From Pseudomonas laurentiana (GTDB taxonomy: Bacteria; Pseudomonadota; Gammaproteobacteria; Pseudomonadales; Pseudomonadaceae), in contig NZ_BMQU01000001.1 in NCBI RefSeq assembly GCF_014648275.1, positions 186,001-250,000 of the forward strand: a DNA stretch of 64,000 bases, read 5' to 3'. This document shows, piece by piece, positions 29,518-40,265 of this stretch (position 1 is the first letter of the stretch; each line of letters starts with the position of its first letter). The notes under the pieces are model-generated. The model did no database searches. It saw only the letters and a program-made list of their open reading frames with translations, and was not told where the DNA came from. A program made the position numbers and the translations under genes.

Positions 29518-29544
29518 CCCCACCCCGAGTTGCCCGGGGTGGGG
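29518..29544 (-). terminator. GC-rich hairpin after argB
   Basis: A perfect 10-bp stem, CCCCACCCCG with CGGGGTGGGG, and a seven-base loop lie 9 bases past the argB stop. No T-run follows on the minus strand, so it may protect the 3' end rather than terminate by itself. Confidence 0.45.
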
Positions 29545-29552
29545 TGCGGTTG

Positions 29553-30485
<933 letters not shown>

Positions 30486-30501
30486 TCAGAACAGTAGTCG
30501 G

Positions 30502-31899
30502 TCAGAACGGTAGTTGCAGGTTGGGTTCAACACGCTTCAGTTGTGCGTGGAAAACATCCTTGATGCGTTGCAGTTCGGCGTCGGTTTCAGCTTCGAAACG
30601 CAGCACCAGTACCGGGGTGGTATTGGAGGCGCGCACCAAGCCCCAGCCGTGGGGGTAATCGACTCGAACACCGTCGATGGTGGTCAGGCTGGCATCGCCC
30701 CACTGCGCATCACGCTGCAGTGCATCAATGATGCTGAATTTACCTTCGTCGGTCACTTCAATGTTGATTTCCGGCGTGGAAATATCATTCGGGAAGGCGG
30801 CAAACAGGGTTTCGGCGTCAACCGATGCCTTGCTGAGGATCTCCAGCAGCCGGGCGGCGCTGTAGATACCATCGTCGAAGCCGAACCAGCGCTCCTTGAT
30901 GAAGATGTGTCCGCTCATCTCGCCGGCCAGCAGGGCACCGCTCTGCTTCATTTTCTTTTTGATCAGCGAATGACCGGTTTTCCACATCAGTGGACGACCA
31001 CCATATTGCTCGATCAGTGGGCTCAGGCGGCGGGTGCATTTGACGTCGAAGATGATCTCGGCACCGGGGTTGCGGGCCAGCACATCCTTGGCAAACAGCA
31101 TCAGCAAGCGGTCCGGGTAGACGATGTTGCCGGTATTGGTCACGACACCGACGCGGTCGCCATCGCCGTCGAAGGCCAGGCCCAGGTCCGCGCCGGTCTC
31201 TTTGACCTTGGCGATCAGGTCGACCAGATTCTCGGGTTTGCCCGGGTCTGGGTGATGGTTCGGGAAGTTGCCGTCCACTTCGCAGAACAGCGGGATCATT
31301 TCGCAGCCGAGTGCCTCGATCAGCTGTGGTGCAATGACGCCGGCCGCGCCGTTGCCGCAGTCCACAACGACCTTGAGCTTTTTCGCCAACTTGATGTCGC
31401 CGGTGATCTGCTGGAAGTAGCGCTCAAGAATCTCGACGCGCTCGACCCGGCCTTGGCCTTGGCTCAGGTCGTTGGTCTTCAGACGCGTCAGCAGGGCTTG
31501 AATCTGCTCGTTGGCGAGGGTGTCGCCAGCGATGACGATCTTGAACCCGTTGTAGTTCGGTGGGTTATGGCTGCCGGTGAGCATCACGCCGGATTTGCCA
31601 GCGAGGATGTTGGCGGCATAGTACAGGGCAGGCGTCGGCACCAGGCCGACGTCGCTGACCTGACAGCCTGCCTCGGCGAGGCCCTTGATCAGTTGCTCGA
31701 CCAGCATCGGGCCGGACAGGCGCCCGTCACGGCCTACCGACACCTGTGGCTCGCCCTGAGCCAGGCTCTGGGCACCGATAGCGCGGCCAATCCAATAGGC
31801 GGTCTCGGCGGTCAGGCTGTCGCCAACCACGCCTCGAATGTCGTAGGCGCGAAAGATGCTTTCAGGGAGTGTGGGTACCAGCTGTGCCATGTCGTTCAT
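30502..31899 (-). CDS. algC: phosphomannomutase/phosphoglucomutase AlgC
   Basis: AlgC interconverts mannose and glucose 6- and 1-phosphates for alginate, LPS and rhamnolipid precursors. The 465-residue protein carries the phosphoserine loop VMLTGSHNPPNYNG (serine near residue 110), the metal loop AFDGDGDRVG, the sugar-binding GEMSGHIF and the phosphate-binding RASNTTPVL. I use the ATG 10 bases after a GGAG motif; a GTG precedes it in frame. The site next to argB, dut and coaBC is conserved in Pseudomonas. Confidence 0.96.
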   Translation of the reverse strand: MNDMAQLVPTLPESIFRAYDIRGVVGDSLTAETAYWIGRAIGAQSLAQGEPQVSVGRDGRLSGPMLVEQLIKGLAEAGCQVSDVGLVPTPALYYAANILAGKSGVMLTGSHNPPNYNGFKIVIAGDTLANEQIQALLTRLKTNDLSQGQGRVERVEILERYFQQITGDIKLAKKLKVVVDCGNGAAGVIAPQLIEALGCEMIPLFCEVDGNFPNHHPDPGKPENLVDLIAKVKETGADLGLAFDGDGDRVGVVTNTGNIVYPDRLLMLFAKDVLARNPGAEIIFDVKCTRRLSPLIEQYGGRPLMWKTGHSLIKKKMKQSGALLAGEMSGHIFIKERWFGFDDGIYSAARLLEILSKASVDAETLFAAFPNDISTPEINIEVTDEGKFSIIDALQRDAQWGDASLTTIDGVRVDYPHGWGLVRASNTTPVLVLRFEAETDAELQRIKDVFHAQLKRVEPNLQLPF

Positions 31900-32022
31900 C
31901 ACTGGGGAGCTCCAATCTCAAGGGCGTGCGGTGCAGGCTCAAATTGAACGCTTTGACGGTGTTTCTGCCAGAGAGTTCGCCAATCCGTGGGGTAAGCGGG
32001 GCAGCCAGGGCTGCCCGGTTGG

Positions 32023-32478
32023 TCAGTGGCTGCCTGAGTGGCCGAAGCCACCTGCGCCGCGTTGGCTTTCATCAAAGGTTTCGACGATGTCGAAATGGGC
32101 TTGTACCACCGGTACCAGCACCAACTGTGCGATACGTTCGCCGACAGCGATGGTGAAGGCGGTCTGGCCGCGGTTCCAGCAAGACACCATCAGTTCGCCC
32201 TGGTAGTCAGAGTCGATCAGGCCGACCAGGTTGCCCAGCACGATACCGTGCTTATGGCCAAGGCCCGAGCGCGGCAGGATCAGAGCTGCCAGGCCAGGGT
32301 CACCGATGTACACCGACAGGCCGGTCGGGATCAGCAGGGTCTGGCCTGGCTCCAGGACGGTGTCTTCCTTGAGCATGGCACGCAGGTCCAGGCCGGCGGA
32401 GCCTGGGGTGGCGTACTGTGGCAGCGGGAATTCGTTGCCGATACGAGGGTCGAGGATCTTGGCTTGTAGAGCGTGCAT
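32023..32478 (-). CDS. dut: deoxyuridine 5'-triphosphate nucleotidohydrolase
   Basis: dUTPase removes dUTP and supplies dUMP for thymidylate. The trimeric-type signature is complete in 151 residues: [51 protein letters not shown] and the C-terminal [10 protein letters not shown]. It starts six bases after coaBC. Confidence 0.97.
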   Translation of the reverse strand: MHALQAKILDPRIGNEFPLPQYATPGSAGLDLRAMLKEDTVLEPGQTLLIPTGLSVYIGDPGLAALILPRSGLGHKHGIVLGNLVGLIDSDYQGELMVSCWNRGQTAFTIAVGERIAQLVLVPVVQAHFDIVETFDESQRGAGGFGHSGSH

Positions 32479-32484
32479 GCGTGA

Positions 32485-33693
32485 TTAAACCTGGTTAAGA
32501 CGTTCAGCGATGAAGGCGATCAGCTGACGGGCGATCTTGCCTTTGCTGGTCTGGGCGAAAAGAGTTTCTTGCAGTTGCCGGTCGATCACGCTGCAGGCGT
32601 TCTCTTCGCTGTTGAAGCCAATGCTGGGGTTGGCGACATCGTTGGCGACGATCAGGTCAAGGTTCTTGTCCTTGAGCTTGCGTGCGGCGTAATCGAGCAG
32701 GTGTTCGGTTTCGGCGGCAAAGCCGACACTGAACGGGCGGTCCGGACGGGTGGCGATGGTGGCAAGGATATCGGGGTTGCGCACCATCTGCAGCAGCAGG
32801 CCGTCACCGGTGGTCGGGTCTTTCTTGAGCTTCTGTGGGGCGACGACCTCTGGGCGGTAGTCCGCAACCGCTGCCGAGGCGATAAACAGGTCGCAGGGAA
32901 TCGCGGCCTCACAGGCGGCGAGCATGTCGCGAGCGCTGACCACATCGATGCGGGTCACCCGGTCGGGGGTCGGCAGGTGTACAGGGCCGGTGACCAGGGT
33001 GACCTTGGCACCTGCTTCAACCGCGGCTTCGGCCAGGGCAAAGCCCATTTTGCCGGAGCTGTGGTTAGTGATGTAGCGCACCGGGTCGATGTTTTCCTGG
33101 GTCGGGCCGGCAGTAATCAGCACATGCTTGCCGGTCAGCGACTCGCGCTTGAAGCATTCTGCGGCATGCCACGCCAGGTCGTTGGCTTCGAGCATGCGGC
33201 CCAAGCCCACGTCGCCACAGGCCTGGCTACCGGACGCCGGGCCGAACACCTGGATCTGGCGGCTTTGCAGCAGCTCAAGGTTGGCTTGGGTGGCCGGGTC
33301 GCGCCACATGGCCTGGTTCATGGCCGGGGCTACGGCAACCGTGGCGTCTGTAGCCAGCACCAGCGTGGTCAGCAGGTCATTGGCGACACCTTGGGCCAGG
33401 CGCGCGATCAGGTCGGCGGTGGCGGGTGCGATCAGCACGAGATCGGCCCACTTTGCCAGCTCGATATGGCCCATGGCGGCTTCGGCCGCCGGGTCGAGCA
33501 GGTCCAGATGAACCGGGTGTCCGGACAGGGCCTGCATCGTCAGGGGGGTAATGAATTCGGCGCCGCCACGGGTCATGACGACACGGACTTGCGCGCCGTG
33601 CTCCAGAAGTCGGCGAACCAGTTCGGCACTCTTGTAGGCGGCGATGCCGCCGCCGACGCCGAGAACAATGCGTTTCCGATACAGCCGCTGCAT
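32485..33693 (-). CDS. coaBC: bifunctional phosphopantothenoylcysteine decarboxylase/synthetase
   Basis: CoaBC carries out two successive steps of coenzyme A synthesis. The N-terminal CoaC flavoprotein half has GGGIAAYKSAELVRRL, the conserved histidine in MGHIELAKWADL and PAMNQAMW. The C-terminal CoaB half begins near residue 185 with KHVLITAGPTQENIDPVRYI. The 402-residue length is normal. It heads the dut-algC-argB block and is divergent from radC. Confidence 0.97.
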   Translation of the reverse strand: MQRLYRKRIVLGVGGGIAAYKSAELVRRLLEHGAQVRVVMTRGGAEFITPLTMQALSGHPVHLDLLDPAAEAAMGHIELAKWADLVLIAPATADLIARLAQGVANDLLTTLVLATDATVAVAPAMNQAMWRDPATQANLELLQSRQIQVFGPASGSQACGDVGLGRMLEANDLAWHAAECFKRESLTGKHVLITAGPTQENIDPVRYITNHSSGKMGFALAEAAVEAGAKVTLVTGPVHLPTPDRVTRIDVVSARDMLAACEAAIPCDLFIASAAVADYRPEVVAPQKLKKDPTTGDGLLLQMVRNPDILATIATRPDRPFSVGFAAETEHLLDYAARKLKDKNLDLIVANDVANPSIGFNSEENACSVIDRQLQETLFAQTSKGKIARQLIAFIAERLNQV

Positions 33694-33827
33694 AGGCTTG
33701 CCTTGTCAAATCAGGGTTTGCACGTGCCGATCAGGCTTGTAGGAAGCGAAATCGGCGAAGAAAAAGAGGGGCTAAGATAGCACAGCACTCAAGCCGGACA
33801 GCAGTACCCAGTGGGCAGGGAGGTAGC

Positions 33828-34502
33828 ATGAGCATCAAGGATTGGCCGGTCACGGAGCGGCCGCGGGAGAAGTTGTTGTCGCGAGGGGCTGCCAGCCTTT
33901 CGGACGCCGAATTGCTGGCCATTTTTCTACGAACCGGGGTGCGTGGGCGCAGTGCCGTCGACCTGGCACGTTACCTGTTACAGCAATTCGGCAGCTTGCG
34001 AGCGCTATTGGAAGCAGACCTCAGGCGGTTCAGCACCGAGCCAGGGCTGGGGCCTGCCAAGTTCGCGCAGTTGCAGGCGGTCATGGAGATGGCCCGGCGC
34101 CATCTGGCCGAGCGTTTGCGCCGGGACTCGGCCCTGGAGAGCCCGCAGGCCGTCAAGGACTACCTCAAGGCCGAGTTGCGTCATGAGCCGCACGAGGTGT
34201 TCGGCTGCCTGTTCCTGGACAGCAAGCACCGGGTGCTTGCGTTTGAAGTGCTGTTTCGCGGGTCTATCGACAGCGCCAGTGTCTACCCGCGGCAAGTGAT
34301 CAAGCGCTCGCTTGCGCACAATGCGGCCGCCTTGATCCTGTGCCATAACCACCCGTCGGGGGTCTCGGAGCCCAGCCAGTCGGACGTGATCCTCACCCGG
34401 CGGCTCAAGACGGCGCTTGAGCTGGTGGATGTCCGGGTGCTGGATCACTTCATCATCGGCGATGGCGAACCCTTGTCGATGGTCGAGTACGGCTGGTTCT
34501 AG
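33828..34502 (+). CDS. radC: RadC family JAB-domain protein
   Basis: The 224-residue protein has an N-terminal helix-hairpin-helix part ([18 protein letters not shown]) and a C-terminal JAB/MPN domain with the metal motif [16 protein letters not shown] near residue 170. The historical link to DNA repair is doubtful; the true role of RadC is not settled. It overlaps the convergent solute-binding protein gene by four bases. Confidence 0.93.
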   Translation: MSIKDWPVTERPREKLLSRGAASLSDAELLAIFLRTGVRGRSAVDLARYLLQQFGSLRALLEADLRRFSTEPGLGPAKFAQLQAVMEMARRHLAERLRRDSALESPQAVKDYLKAELRHEPHEVFGCLFLDSKHRVLAFEVLFRGSIDSASVYPRQVIKRSLAHNAAALILCHNHPSGVSEPSQSDVILTRRLKTALELVDVRVLDHFIIGDGEPLSMVEYGWF

Positions 34503-36088
34503 CGGACCACATTCACTTTCGAGAAGTCCTGCCGGCCAAACGGGCTTACCTGATAGCCCTCCACACCTTTGCGGGTGAGGGCGGCCGCCGTTGGGTGCGC
34601 CAGTGGTAGCCAGAGGGCCTGCTGCTGGATCTGCGTCTGTGCCTGCTGGTACAGGCGACTGCGCACGCTCTGGTCGTTGGTGGTTTTGCCGGCGCTGATC
34701 AATTGATCCAGGCGCGGGTCGCAATAACGGGCGAAGTTGGTTCCGGACTTCACGGCTGCACAGGAAAATTGTGGGCTGAGGAAGTTGTCGGGGTCGCCGT
34801 TGTCGCCGGCCCAGCCCATGAACAGCAAGTCATGCTCGCCCGCCTTGGCCCGGCGGATCAGTTCGCCCCATTCGATGACGCGAATCTCGGCCTGAATGCC
34901 GATCTTGCCGAGGTCGGCTTGCAGTAGCTGTGCGCCAAGGCTTGGGTTGGGGTTGAGCACGCTGCCTGAAGGGCGAGTCCAGATCGTGGTGCTGAAGCCC
35001 TTCGCCAAGCCAACCTTGGCCAGCAAGGCACGGGCTTTATCCACGTTGGTGGGGTAGCCGGTCAGGTCTTTGGCGTAACTCCAGGTGTTGGGCGGGTAGG
35101 GGCCGTCAGCGGCGACGGCGGTGTCTTCAAAAACGGCTTTCAGGTAGCTGGCTTTATCGAATGCCAGGTTGATGGCCTGGCGGACTTCCACTTTATCCAG
35201 CGGCGGGTGCTGGCTATTGATGGCAACGAAGGCGGTCATGAAGGCGTCGGTTTTTTCGGCCTTCAGGGTGTCGTCCTTGGCGGCTTCGGCGATGTCCAGT
35301 GGCTTGGGCGACAGGGCGATCTGGCATTCGTTGCGCCGCAGTTTCTGCAGGCGCACGTTGGCATCGGGGGTAATGGTGAAAATCAGCGGATCGACGGCTG
35401 GCTTGCCGGCGAAGTAATCCGGGTTGGCCCGGTAGCGGATGTTGGCGTCCTTCTGGAAGCGGCCAAAGACGAATGGCCCGTTGCCGATGGGCTGGCTGTT
35501 GAGCTTTTCCGGGGTGCCGGCCTTGAACAACTGATCGGCGTACTCGGCGGAATAGATCGAGGCGAAGCCCATGCTCAGCGTGGCCAGGAAGGTCGCGTCC
35601 GGGTGGTCAAGGGTGAAGCGCACCGTGAGTGGGTCTGGTGCTTCGATCTGCTTGATCAGCTCAGGCAGTTGCAGCGATTGCGCATGGGGGAAGCCGCTTT
35701 GTGCAATTTTGTGCCAAGGATGGGCGGGGTAGAGCATGCGCTGGAAGCTGAACAGCACGTCGTCGGCGTTCAGCGTGCGGCTGGGTTTGAAATAGGCGGT
35801 GCTGTGGAACTTCACCTCGGGACGCAGTTTGAATTCGTAGGTCAGGCCATCGCTGGAAACCGTCCAGTGTTCGGCCAGGCTCGGCACGACCTGGCCTTGA
35901 GCCGCGTCAAATTCGACCAGCCGGTTCATCAGTACATCGGCCGAGGCGTTGGTGGTGGTCAGTGAATTGTACTGAACCACGTCGAAGCCTTCAGGGCTGG
36001 CTTCGGTGCAAACGCTCAATGCCGCCGCCTGAGCCAGCGCAGGCGCAAACACAGCGGCGAACAGTAACGGTAGAGCGGCAGGACGCAT
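34499..36088 (-). CDS. ABC transporter solute-binding protein, family 5 (dipeptide type)
   Basis: The 529-residue product has a signal peptide ending APALAQA and the family 5 fold: [10 protein letters not shown]-like start, [22 protein letters not shown] and [12 protein letters not shown]. The cysteine pair near residues 427 and 441 may form the disulfide of DppA-like proteins. No permease or ATPase gene lies beside it, so it must work with a transporter encoded elsewhere. The ligand may be a dipeptide or another small peptide; sequence does not decide. Confidence 0.9.
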   Translation of the reverse strand: MRPAALPLLFAAVFAPALAQAAALSVCTEASPEGFDVVQYNSLTTTNASADVLMNRLVEFDAAQGQVVPSLAEHWTVSSDGLTYEFKLRPEVKFHSTAYFKPSRTLNADDVLFSFQRMLYPAHPWHKIAQSGFPHAQSLQLPELIKQIEAPDPLTVRFTLDHPDATFLATLSMGFASIYSAEYADQLFKAGTPEKLNSQPIGNGPFVFGRFQKDANIRYRANPDYFAGKPAVDPLIFTITPDANVRLQKLRRNECQIALSPKPLDIAEAAKDDTLKAEKTDAFMTAFVAINSQHPPLDKVEVRQAINLAFDKASYLKAVFEDTAVAADGPYPPNTWSYAKDLTGYPTNVDKARALLAKVGLAKGFSTTIWTRPSGSVLNPNPSLGAQLLQADLGKIGIQAEIRVIEWGELIRRAKAGEHDLLFMGWAGDNGDPDNFLSPQFSCAAVKSGTNFARYCDPRLDQLISAGKTTNDQSVRSRLYQQAQTQIQQQALWLPLAHPTAAALTRKGVEGYQVSPFGRQDFSKVNVVR

Positions 36089-36273
36089 GGGGACTCCTTG
36101 GCTGATCGATGGCCCATCTGCCGGTGCAGTCTGGAAGTGTCCTACCCTAGTGCGCGCCGGACTAAATGGCTATATCCTTTTTGGCGAATCTTGCGACGAG
36201 TGGTCAAGGGTGCTCCAGGCCCACGGCCGTGCTGTTCGCGTATGATTCGTTGCACGGCAATTCGTATCTGCTG

Positions 36274-36302
36274 TTGTTGTACTCAGGTCTTTCTGGTATA
36301 AA
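36274..36302 (+). promoter_or_regulatory. candidate promoter for rpmB-rpmG
   Basis: TTGTTG and TATAAA are separated by exactly 17 bases. The predicted start is about 140 bases before rpmB, leaving a long leader. The 362-base gap upstream of rpmB otherwise holds only the hairpins listed separately. Confidence 0.55.
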
Positions 36303-36406
36303 GCAGCGCTCTTTTCTAGGGGCCCGGTTTGTCGCGTCTATGCGTATAACCGATAAGACCCTGAAGAAACACGGCGCCTGGCGCCATAGACTGAGAGATT
36401 AAGCGG

Positions 36407-36425
36407 CCAACCCATGCCGGGTTGG
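36407..36425 (+). promoter_or_regulatory. hairpin in the rpmB leader
   Basis: CCAACCC and GGGTTGG form a perfect 7-bp stem with a five-base loop, 25 bases before the rpmB start codon. A shorter perfect repeat, GGCGCC-T-GGCGCC, lies 22 bases upstream. The pair may be a leader control structure; this is untested. Confidence 0.4.
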
Positions 36426-36450
36426 GCATGTGGTTTTAGAGGGCTGAGGC

Positions 36451-36687
36451 ATGTCGAGAGTCTGTCAAGTTACCGGTAAGGGTCCGGTAACCGGGAACAA
36501 CATTTCCCACGCAAACAACAAAACCCGTCGTCGTTTCCTGCCGAACCTGCAGCATCATCGCTTCTGGGTCGAGTCTGAAAAGCGTTTCGTGCGTCTGCGC
36601 GTATCCGCTAAAGGCATGCGTATCATCGACAAGCGCGGCATTGATGCCGTTCTGGTTGACATCCGCCGCAACGGCGCCAAGGTTTAA
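36451..36687 (+). CDS. rpmB: 50S ribosomal protein L28
   Basis: L28 of 78 residues, beginning [23 protein letters not shown] with the conserved [11 protein letters not shown] segment. It is followed by rpmG after 11 bases, the usual rpmBG operon. Confidence 0.98.
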   Translation: MSRVCQVTGKGPVTGNNISHANNKTRRRFLPNLQHHRFWVESEKRFVRLRVSAKGMRIIDKRGIDAVLVDIRRNGAKV

Positions 36688-36698
36688 GGGAGAGAATC

Positions 36699-36854
36699 AT
36701 GCGTGAATTGATCCGTCTGGTGTCGAGCGCTGGTACTGGCCACTTCTACACCACTGACAAAAACAAGCGCACCACCCCCGACAAGATCGAAATCAAGAAG
36801 TACGATCCTGTGGTTCGCAAGCACGTTGCTTACAAAGAAGCCAAAATCAAGTAA
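36699..36854 (+). CDS. rpmG: 50S ribosomal protein L33
   Basis: This 51-residue L33 starts [19 protein letters not shown] and ends VAYKEAKIK. It is the cysteine-free form, which does not need zinc. A GGGAGAG ribosome-binding site precedes the ATG. A strong terminator follows. Confidence 0.98.
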   Translation: MRELIRLVSSAGTGHFYTTDKNKRTTPDKIEIKKYDPVVRKHVAYKEAKIK

Positions 36855-36896
36855 TTGATTGGTTTCTCGCCGGCAGCCTTTCAGGGTGCTGGCACA

Positions 36897-36928
36897 CAAA
36901 AAACCCGGCCTTCGTGCCGGGTTTTTTG
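36897..36928 (+). terminator. terminator after rpmG
   Basis: AACCCGGC pairs with GCCGGGTT around a six-base loop and continues into TTTTTT. The upstream A-run also allows use by the convergent cupin gene. Confidence 0.9.
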
Positions 36929-36954
36929 TTGCTGCGTTCTTTGAGCGTCGGGGC

Positions 36955-37317
36955 TTAGGCCTTCTGCTCAAACATCACATAGATTTTTCGGCACGGCTCA
37001 AGCACCTCCCAGGTGCCCTTGAAACCGGCGGGGATGACAAAACGGTCACCCACCCGCAGGGTTTTTGCCTGCCCGTCGCTGTCACGCAATACCGAGACAC
37101 CTTGAACGATCTCGCAGTATTCGTGTTCGGTATAGTTCACTGTCCATTGGCCTACAGCGCCTTCCCATACGCCGGCGGCAAATTGTCCGCAGGGGCTGGC
37201 GTAGTGATTGTAGACCGCCTGCTCAGGGTCGCCCTTGAGGATTTTTTCTGCCGCTGGGCGGTAACGTTCCGCCTCCGTCATGGCTTGGCTGAAATCGACG
37301 ATCTGCTGAATCTTCAT
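36955..37317 (-). CDS. cupin-domain protein, EutQ/DUF861-like
   Basis: This 120-residue protein is a single cupin barrel with WTVNYTEHEYCEIVQGVSVL (metal-site region), GDRFVIPAGFKGTWEV and a final KIYVMFEQKA. It fits the small stress- or ureidoglycine-type cupins known as DUF861. A GGGAGA ribosome-binding site fixes the start. It is divergent from the kauB-type dehydrogenase gene 200 bases away and may share its control region. The substrate is unknown. Confidence 0.82.
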   Translation of the reverse strand: MKIQQIVDFSQAMTEAERYRPAAEKILKGDPEQAVYNHYASPCGQFAAGVWEGAVGQWTVNYTEHEYCEIVQGVSVLRDSDGQAKTLRVGDRFVIPAGFKGTWEVLEPCRKIYVMFEQKA

Positions 37318-37517
37318 GGGCGGGTCTCCCTTATTGTGTTTAATAAACTGCACATGAGTAGGCTTTTTGCCTATTTGTGTCAAATATATTGATAATTTGG
37401 GTGCCGCTGGTTTAGGGTGTCTGATGCCGTCGAGCACCGTATCGCTCCGGCAAAATTTCCGACAGCACCCGTGAGCCCTCGTGCGGTGCTGCACTTCAAT
37501 AAGAGGAGGAGTTTCGT

Positions 37518-39011
37518 ATGACCACCCTGACTCGTGCGGACTGGGAACAGCGTGCCCAGCAACTGAAGATCGAAGGCCGTGCTTTCATCAATGGTGAATA
37601 CACCGCCGCCGCATCGAATGCGACGTTCGAGTGCATCAGCCCGGTCGACGGACGCCTTCTGGCGCACATCGCCAGCTGTGATGAAGCCGATGCACAGCGC
37701 GCCGTTGAAAACGCCCGCGCCACCTTCAATTCCGGTGTCTGGTCGCGCATGGCCCCGGCCAAGCGCAAGGCGACCCTGATCCGCTTTGCCGGTCTGCTCA
37801 AGCAGAACGTCGAAGAGCTGGCCCTGCTGGAAACCCTGGACATGGGCAAGCCGATCAGCGACTCGCTGAGCATTGACGTGCCGGGTGCAGCCAACGCGCT
37901 GAGCTGGAACGGTGAGGCCATCGACAAGGTTTACGATGAAGTCGCTGCCACACCGGATGACCAGCTTGGCCTGGTCACTCGTGAGCCGGTGGGGGTGGTC
38001 GCGGCCATCGTGCCGTGGAACTTCCCGCTGCTGATGTCGTGCTGGAAGCTCGGCCCGGCGCTGGCCACCGGTAACTCGGTGATCCTCAAGCCTTCGGAAA
38101 AATCGCCACTGACGGCCATTCGTATCGCCCAGCTGGCTATCGAAGCCGGCATTCCTGCGGGCGTGCTGAACGTGCTGCCAGGCTATGGCCATACCGTCGG
38201 CAAGGCCCTGGCCCTGCACATGGATGTGGACACCCTGGTGTTCACCGGTTCGACCAAGATCGCCAAGCAACTGATGATCTATGCCGGCGAATCGAACATG
38301 AAACGTGTCTGGCTGGAAGCTGGTGGCAAGAGCCCGAACATCGTATTTGCGGATGCCCCTGACCTGAACGCTGCCGCACAAGCAGCGGCAAGTGCGATTG
38401 CCTTCAACCAGGGCGAAGTCTGCACGGCAGGTTCCCGTCTGCTGGTTGAGCGTTCAATCAAGGACACCTTCCTGCCGCTGGTGCTTGAGGCGTTGAAGGC
38501 CTGGAAACCGGGCAACCCGCTCGACCCTGCAACTACAGTGGGTGCGCTGGTCGATACCCAGCAAATGAACAACGTATTGTCGTACATCGACGCCGGTCAC
38601 AGCGACGGCGCCAAGCTGCTGGTGGGTGGCAAGCGCATTCTCGAAGAAACCGGCGGCACTTATGTCGAACCGACCATTTTCGACGGCGTCAGCAATGCCA
38701 TGAAGATCGCGCAGGAAGAGATCTTTGGGCCGGTGCTGTCGGTGATCACCTTCGACAGCGTTGAAGAGGCCATCAACATCGCCAACGACACCCCCTATGG
38801 GCTGGCGGCGGGCGTATGGACGGCTGACCTCTCCAAGGCGCACAAGACGGCCAAGGCCTTGCGTGCCGGTAGTGTCTGGGTCAACCAATACGATGGTGGC
38901 GACATGACCGCGCCGTTCGGTGGCTTCAAACAGTCGGGTAACGGCCGCGACAAGTCGCTGCATGCACTGGACAAGTACACCGAACTCAAGGCGACCTGGA
39001 TCAAGCTGTAA
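37518..39011 (+). CDS. kauB: NAD(P)-dependent aldehyde dehydrogenase, KauB type
   Basis: KauB-type enzymes oxidise gamma-aminobutyraldehyde and related aldehydes from polyamine and arginine breakdown. The 497-residue protein has N168, E267 and C302 (NQGEVCTAG) in place. It sits at the locus where P. putida and P. aeruginosa keep this gene, between rpmBG and the dad genes. It is the likely ancestral copy of the pair with the puuC-type gene at 20.7 kb. An AGAGGAGGAG ribosome-binding site precedes it. Confidence 0.93.
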   Translation: MTTLTRADWEQRAQQLKIEGRAFINGEYTAAASNATFECISPVDGRLLAHIASCDEADAQRAVENARATFNSGVWSRMAPAKRKATLIRFAGLLKQNVEELALLETLDMGKPISDSLSIDVPGAANALSWNGEAIDKVYDEVAATPDDQLGLVTREPVGVVAAIVPWNFPLLMSCWKLGPALATGNSVILKPSEKSPLTAIRIAQLAIEAGIPAGVLNVLPGYGHTVGKALALHMDVDTLVFTGSTKIAKQLMIYAGESNMKRVWLEAGGKSPNIVFADAPDLNAAAQAAASAIAFNQGEVCTAGSRLLVERSIKDTFLPLVLEALKAWKPGNPLDPATTVGALVDTQQMNNVLSYIDAGHSDGAKLLVGGKRILEETGGTYVEPTIFDGVSNAMKIAQEEIFGPVLSVITFDSVEEAINIANDTPYGLAAGVWTADLSKAHKTAKALRAGSVWVNQYDGGDMTAPFGGFKQSGNGRDKSLHALDKYTELKATWIKL

Positions 39012-39050
39012 GCCTTGTGCGGCTGAGTGCCGCGCGTGTTCAGTGATACG

Positions 39051-39080
39051 GCCGGGCCTTGCATTGCTGCAAGCCCGGCT
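39051..39080 (+). terminator. terminator-like hairpin after kauB
   Basis: GCCGGGCCTTGCA pairs with TGCAAGCCCGGC with one bulged base and a four-base loop. Only a mixed T/G tail follows, so termination strength is uncertain. Confidence 0.55.
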
Positions 39081-39122
39081 GTGTTGTTTGTGCCTGCTTA
39101 AAACAACAAAAAGGGGGCTGTA

Positions 39123-40265
39123 ATGCGCTGGGGTACCTACTTTGCGGTACTGGCGGCAGTGCTCAGTGTCGGGTTGGCACTTGGCGTAAGCATGCCGCTG
39201 GTTTCGTTGCGGCTGGAAAGTTGGGGCTATGGTGGCTTTGCCATCGGAGTGATGGCGGCGATGCCGGCAATCGGCGTGTTGTTCGGGGCAAGCCTGGCCA
39301 GTCGCCTGGCCGCCTATTTCGGCACCCCGGGGTTGATGCGCTTGTGCCTGTGGGGTGGTGCGCTGTCGATCGGGTTGTTGGCGTTGTTGCCCAGTTACCC
39401 CGTGTGGTTGGTGCTGCGCCTGTTGATAGGCATGGTACTGACCATCGTCTTTATTCTTGGCGAAAGCTGGATCAACCAGTTGGTGGTCGAGGCGTGGCGT
39501 GGGCGTCTGGTTGCGCTGTATGGCAGCAGCTATGCGCTGAGCCAGTTGGCTGGGCCGCTGGTCCTGGGCTTTTTGGGTTCAGAGGATGACTTCGGCTTTT
39601 GGGCCGGCGCAGGCTTGTTACTGCTGGCACCCTTGTTGTTGATCGGACGCAGCGGTGCGCCCACGACTGAAGCCTGTTCGGTGACCTTGGGGGATCTGGT
39701 CTGGTTTTGCCGCAACCTTCCGGTTATCGCCTGGGCCATTGCCCTGTTTGCCGCGTTCGAGGCAATGATACTGACCTTGTTGCCGGTCTACTGCCTACAG
39801 CAGGGCTTTGGCACTGAAATGGCGTTGTTCATGGTCAGTACCGTGGTGATCGGTGATGCGTTGCTGCAGTTGCCGATTGGTGCGCTGGCCGACCGCATGT
39901 CGCGGCGCACGTTGTTCTCGGGTTGTGCACTGGTGCTGTTGATCTCCAGCCTGATGATTCCGCTGCTGCTTCACACCTCGCTGATCTGGCCGCTGTGGGT
40001 ACTGTTCGGTGCCAGTGCCGGTGGCTTGTTCACCTTGTCGTTGATCCTTATTGGCGAGCGTTACCGGGATGATGCACTGGTGCGTGCCAATGCCCACGTG
40101 GCTCAACTGTGGGGCATTGGTTGTCTGATCGGACCTCTGGTGGCCGGTGCCGGCAGTCAGTGGATCAGCGGGCATGCCTTGCCTCTGCTGATGGCTGCAG
40201 GTGCATTTGGCCTGGTGTTGCTGGCCCGCCGACCGAATGCCTTTGAGGTAAAAATGGTCGCTTAA
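39123..40265 (+). CDS. MFS transporter
   Basis: The 380-residue protein has about 12 membrane helices and the MFS loop motif LADRMSRRTLFSG between helices 8 and 9. The N-terminal half includes LRLLIGMVLTIVFILGESWIN, which resembles the YcaD/UMF1-like subgroup of the family. The substrate cannot be told from sequence. It overlaps the convergent phospholipase D-like gene by four bases. Confidence 0.88.
   Translation: MRWGTYFAVLAAVLSVGLALGVSMPLVSLRLESWGYGGFAIGVMAAMPAIGVLFGASLASRLAAYFGTPGLMRLCLWGGALSIGLLALLPSYPVWLVLRLLIGMVLTIVFILGESWINQLVVEAWRGRLVALYGSSYALSQLAGPLVLGFLGSEDDFGFWAGAGLLLLAPLLLIGRSGAPTTEACSVTLGDLVWFCRNLPVIAWAIALFAAFEAMILTLLPVYCLQQGFGTEMALFMVSTVVIGDALLQLPIGALADRMSRRTLFSGCALVLLISSLMIPLLLHTSLIWPLWVLFGASAGGLFTLSLILIGERYRDDALVRANAHVAQLWGIGCLIGPLVAGAGSQWISGHALPLLMAAGAFGLVLLARRPNAFEVKMVA

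Noticed and set aside
30514-31947. 477-codon open frame antisense to algC
   Set aside because: The opposite strand encodes a full AlgC with all motifs; the antisense product resembles no family.
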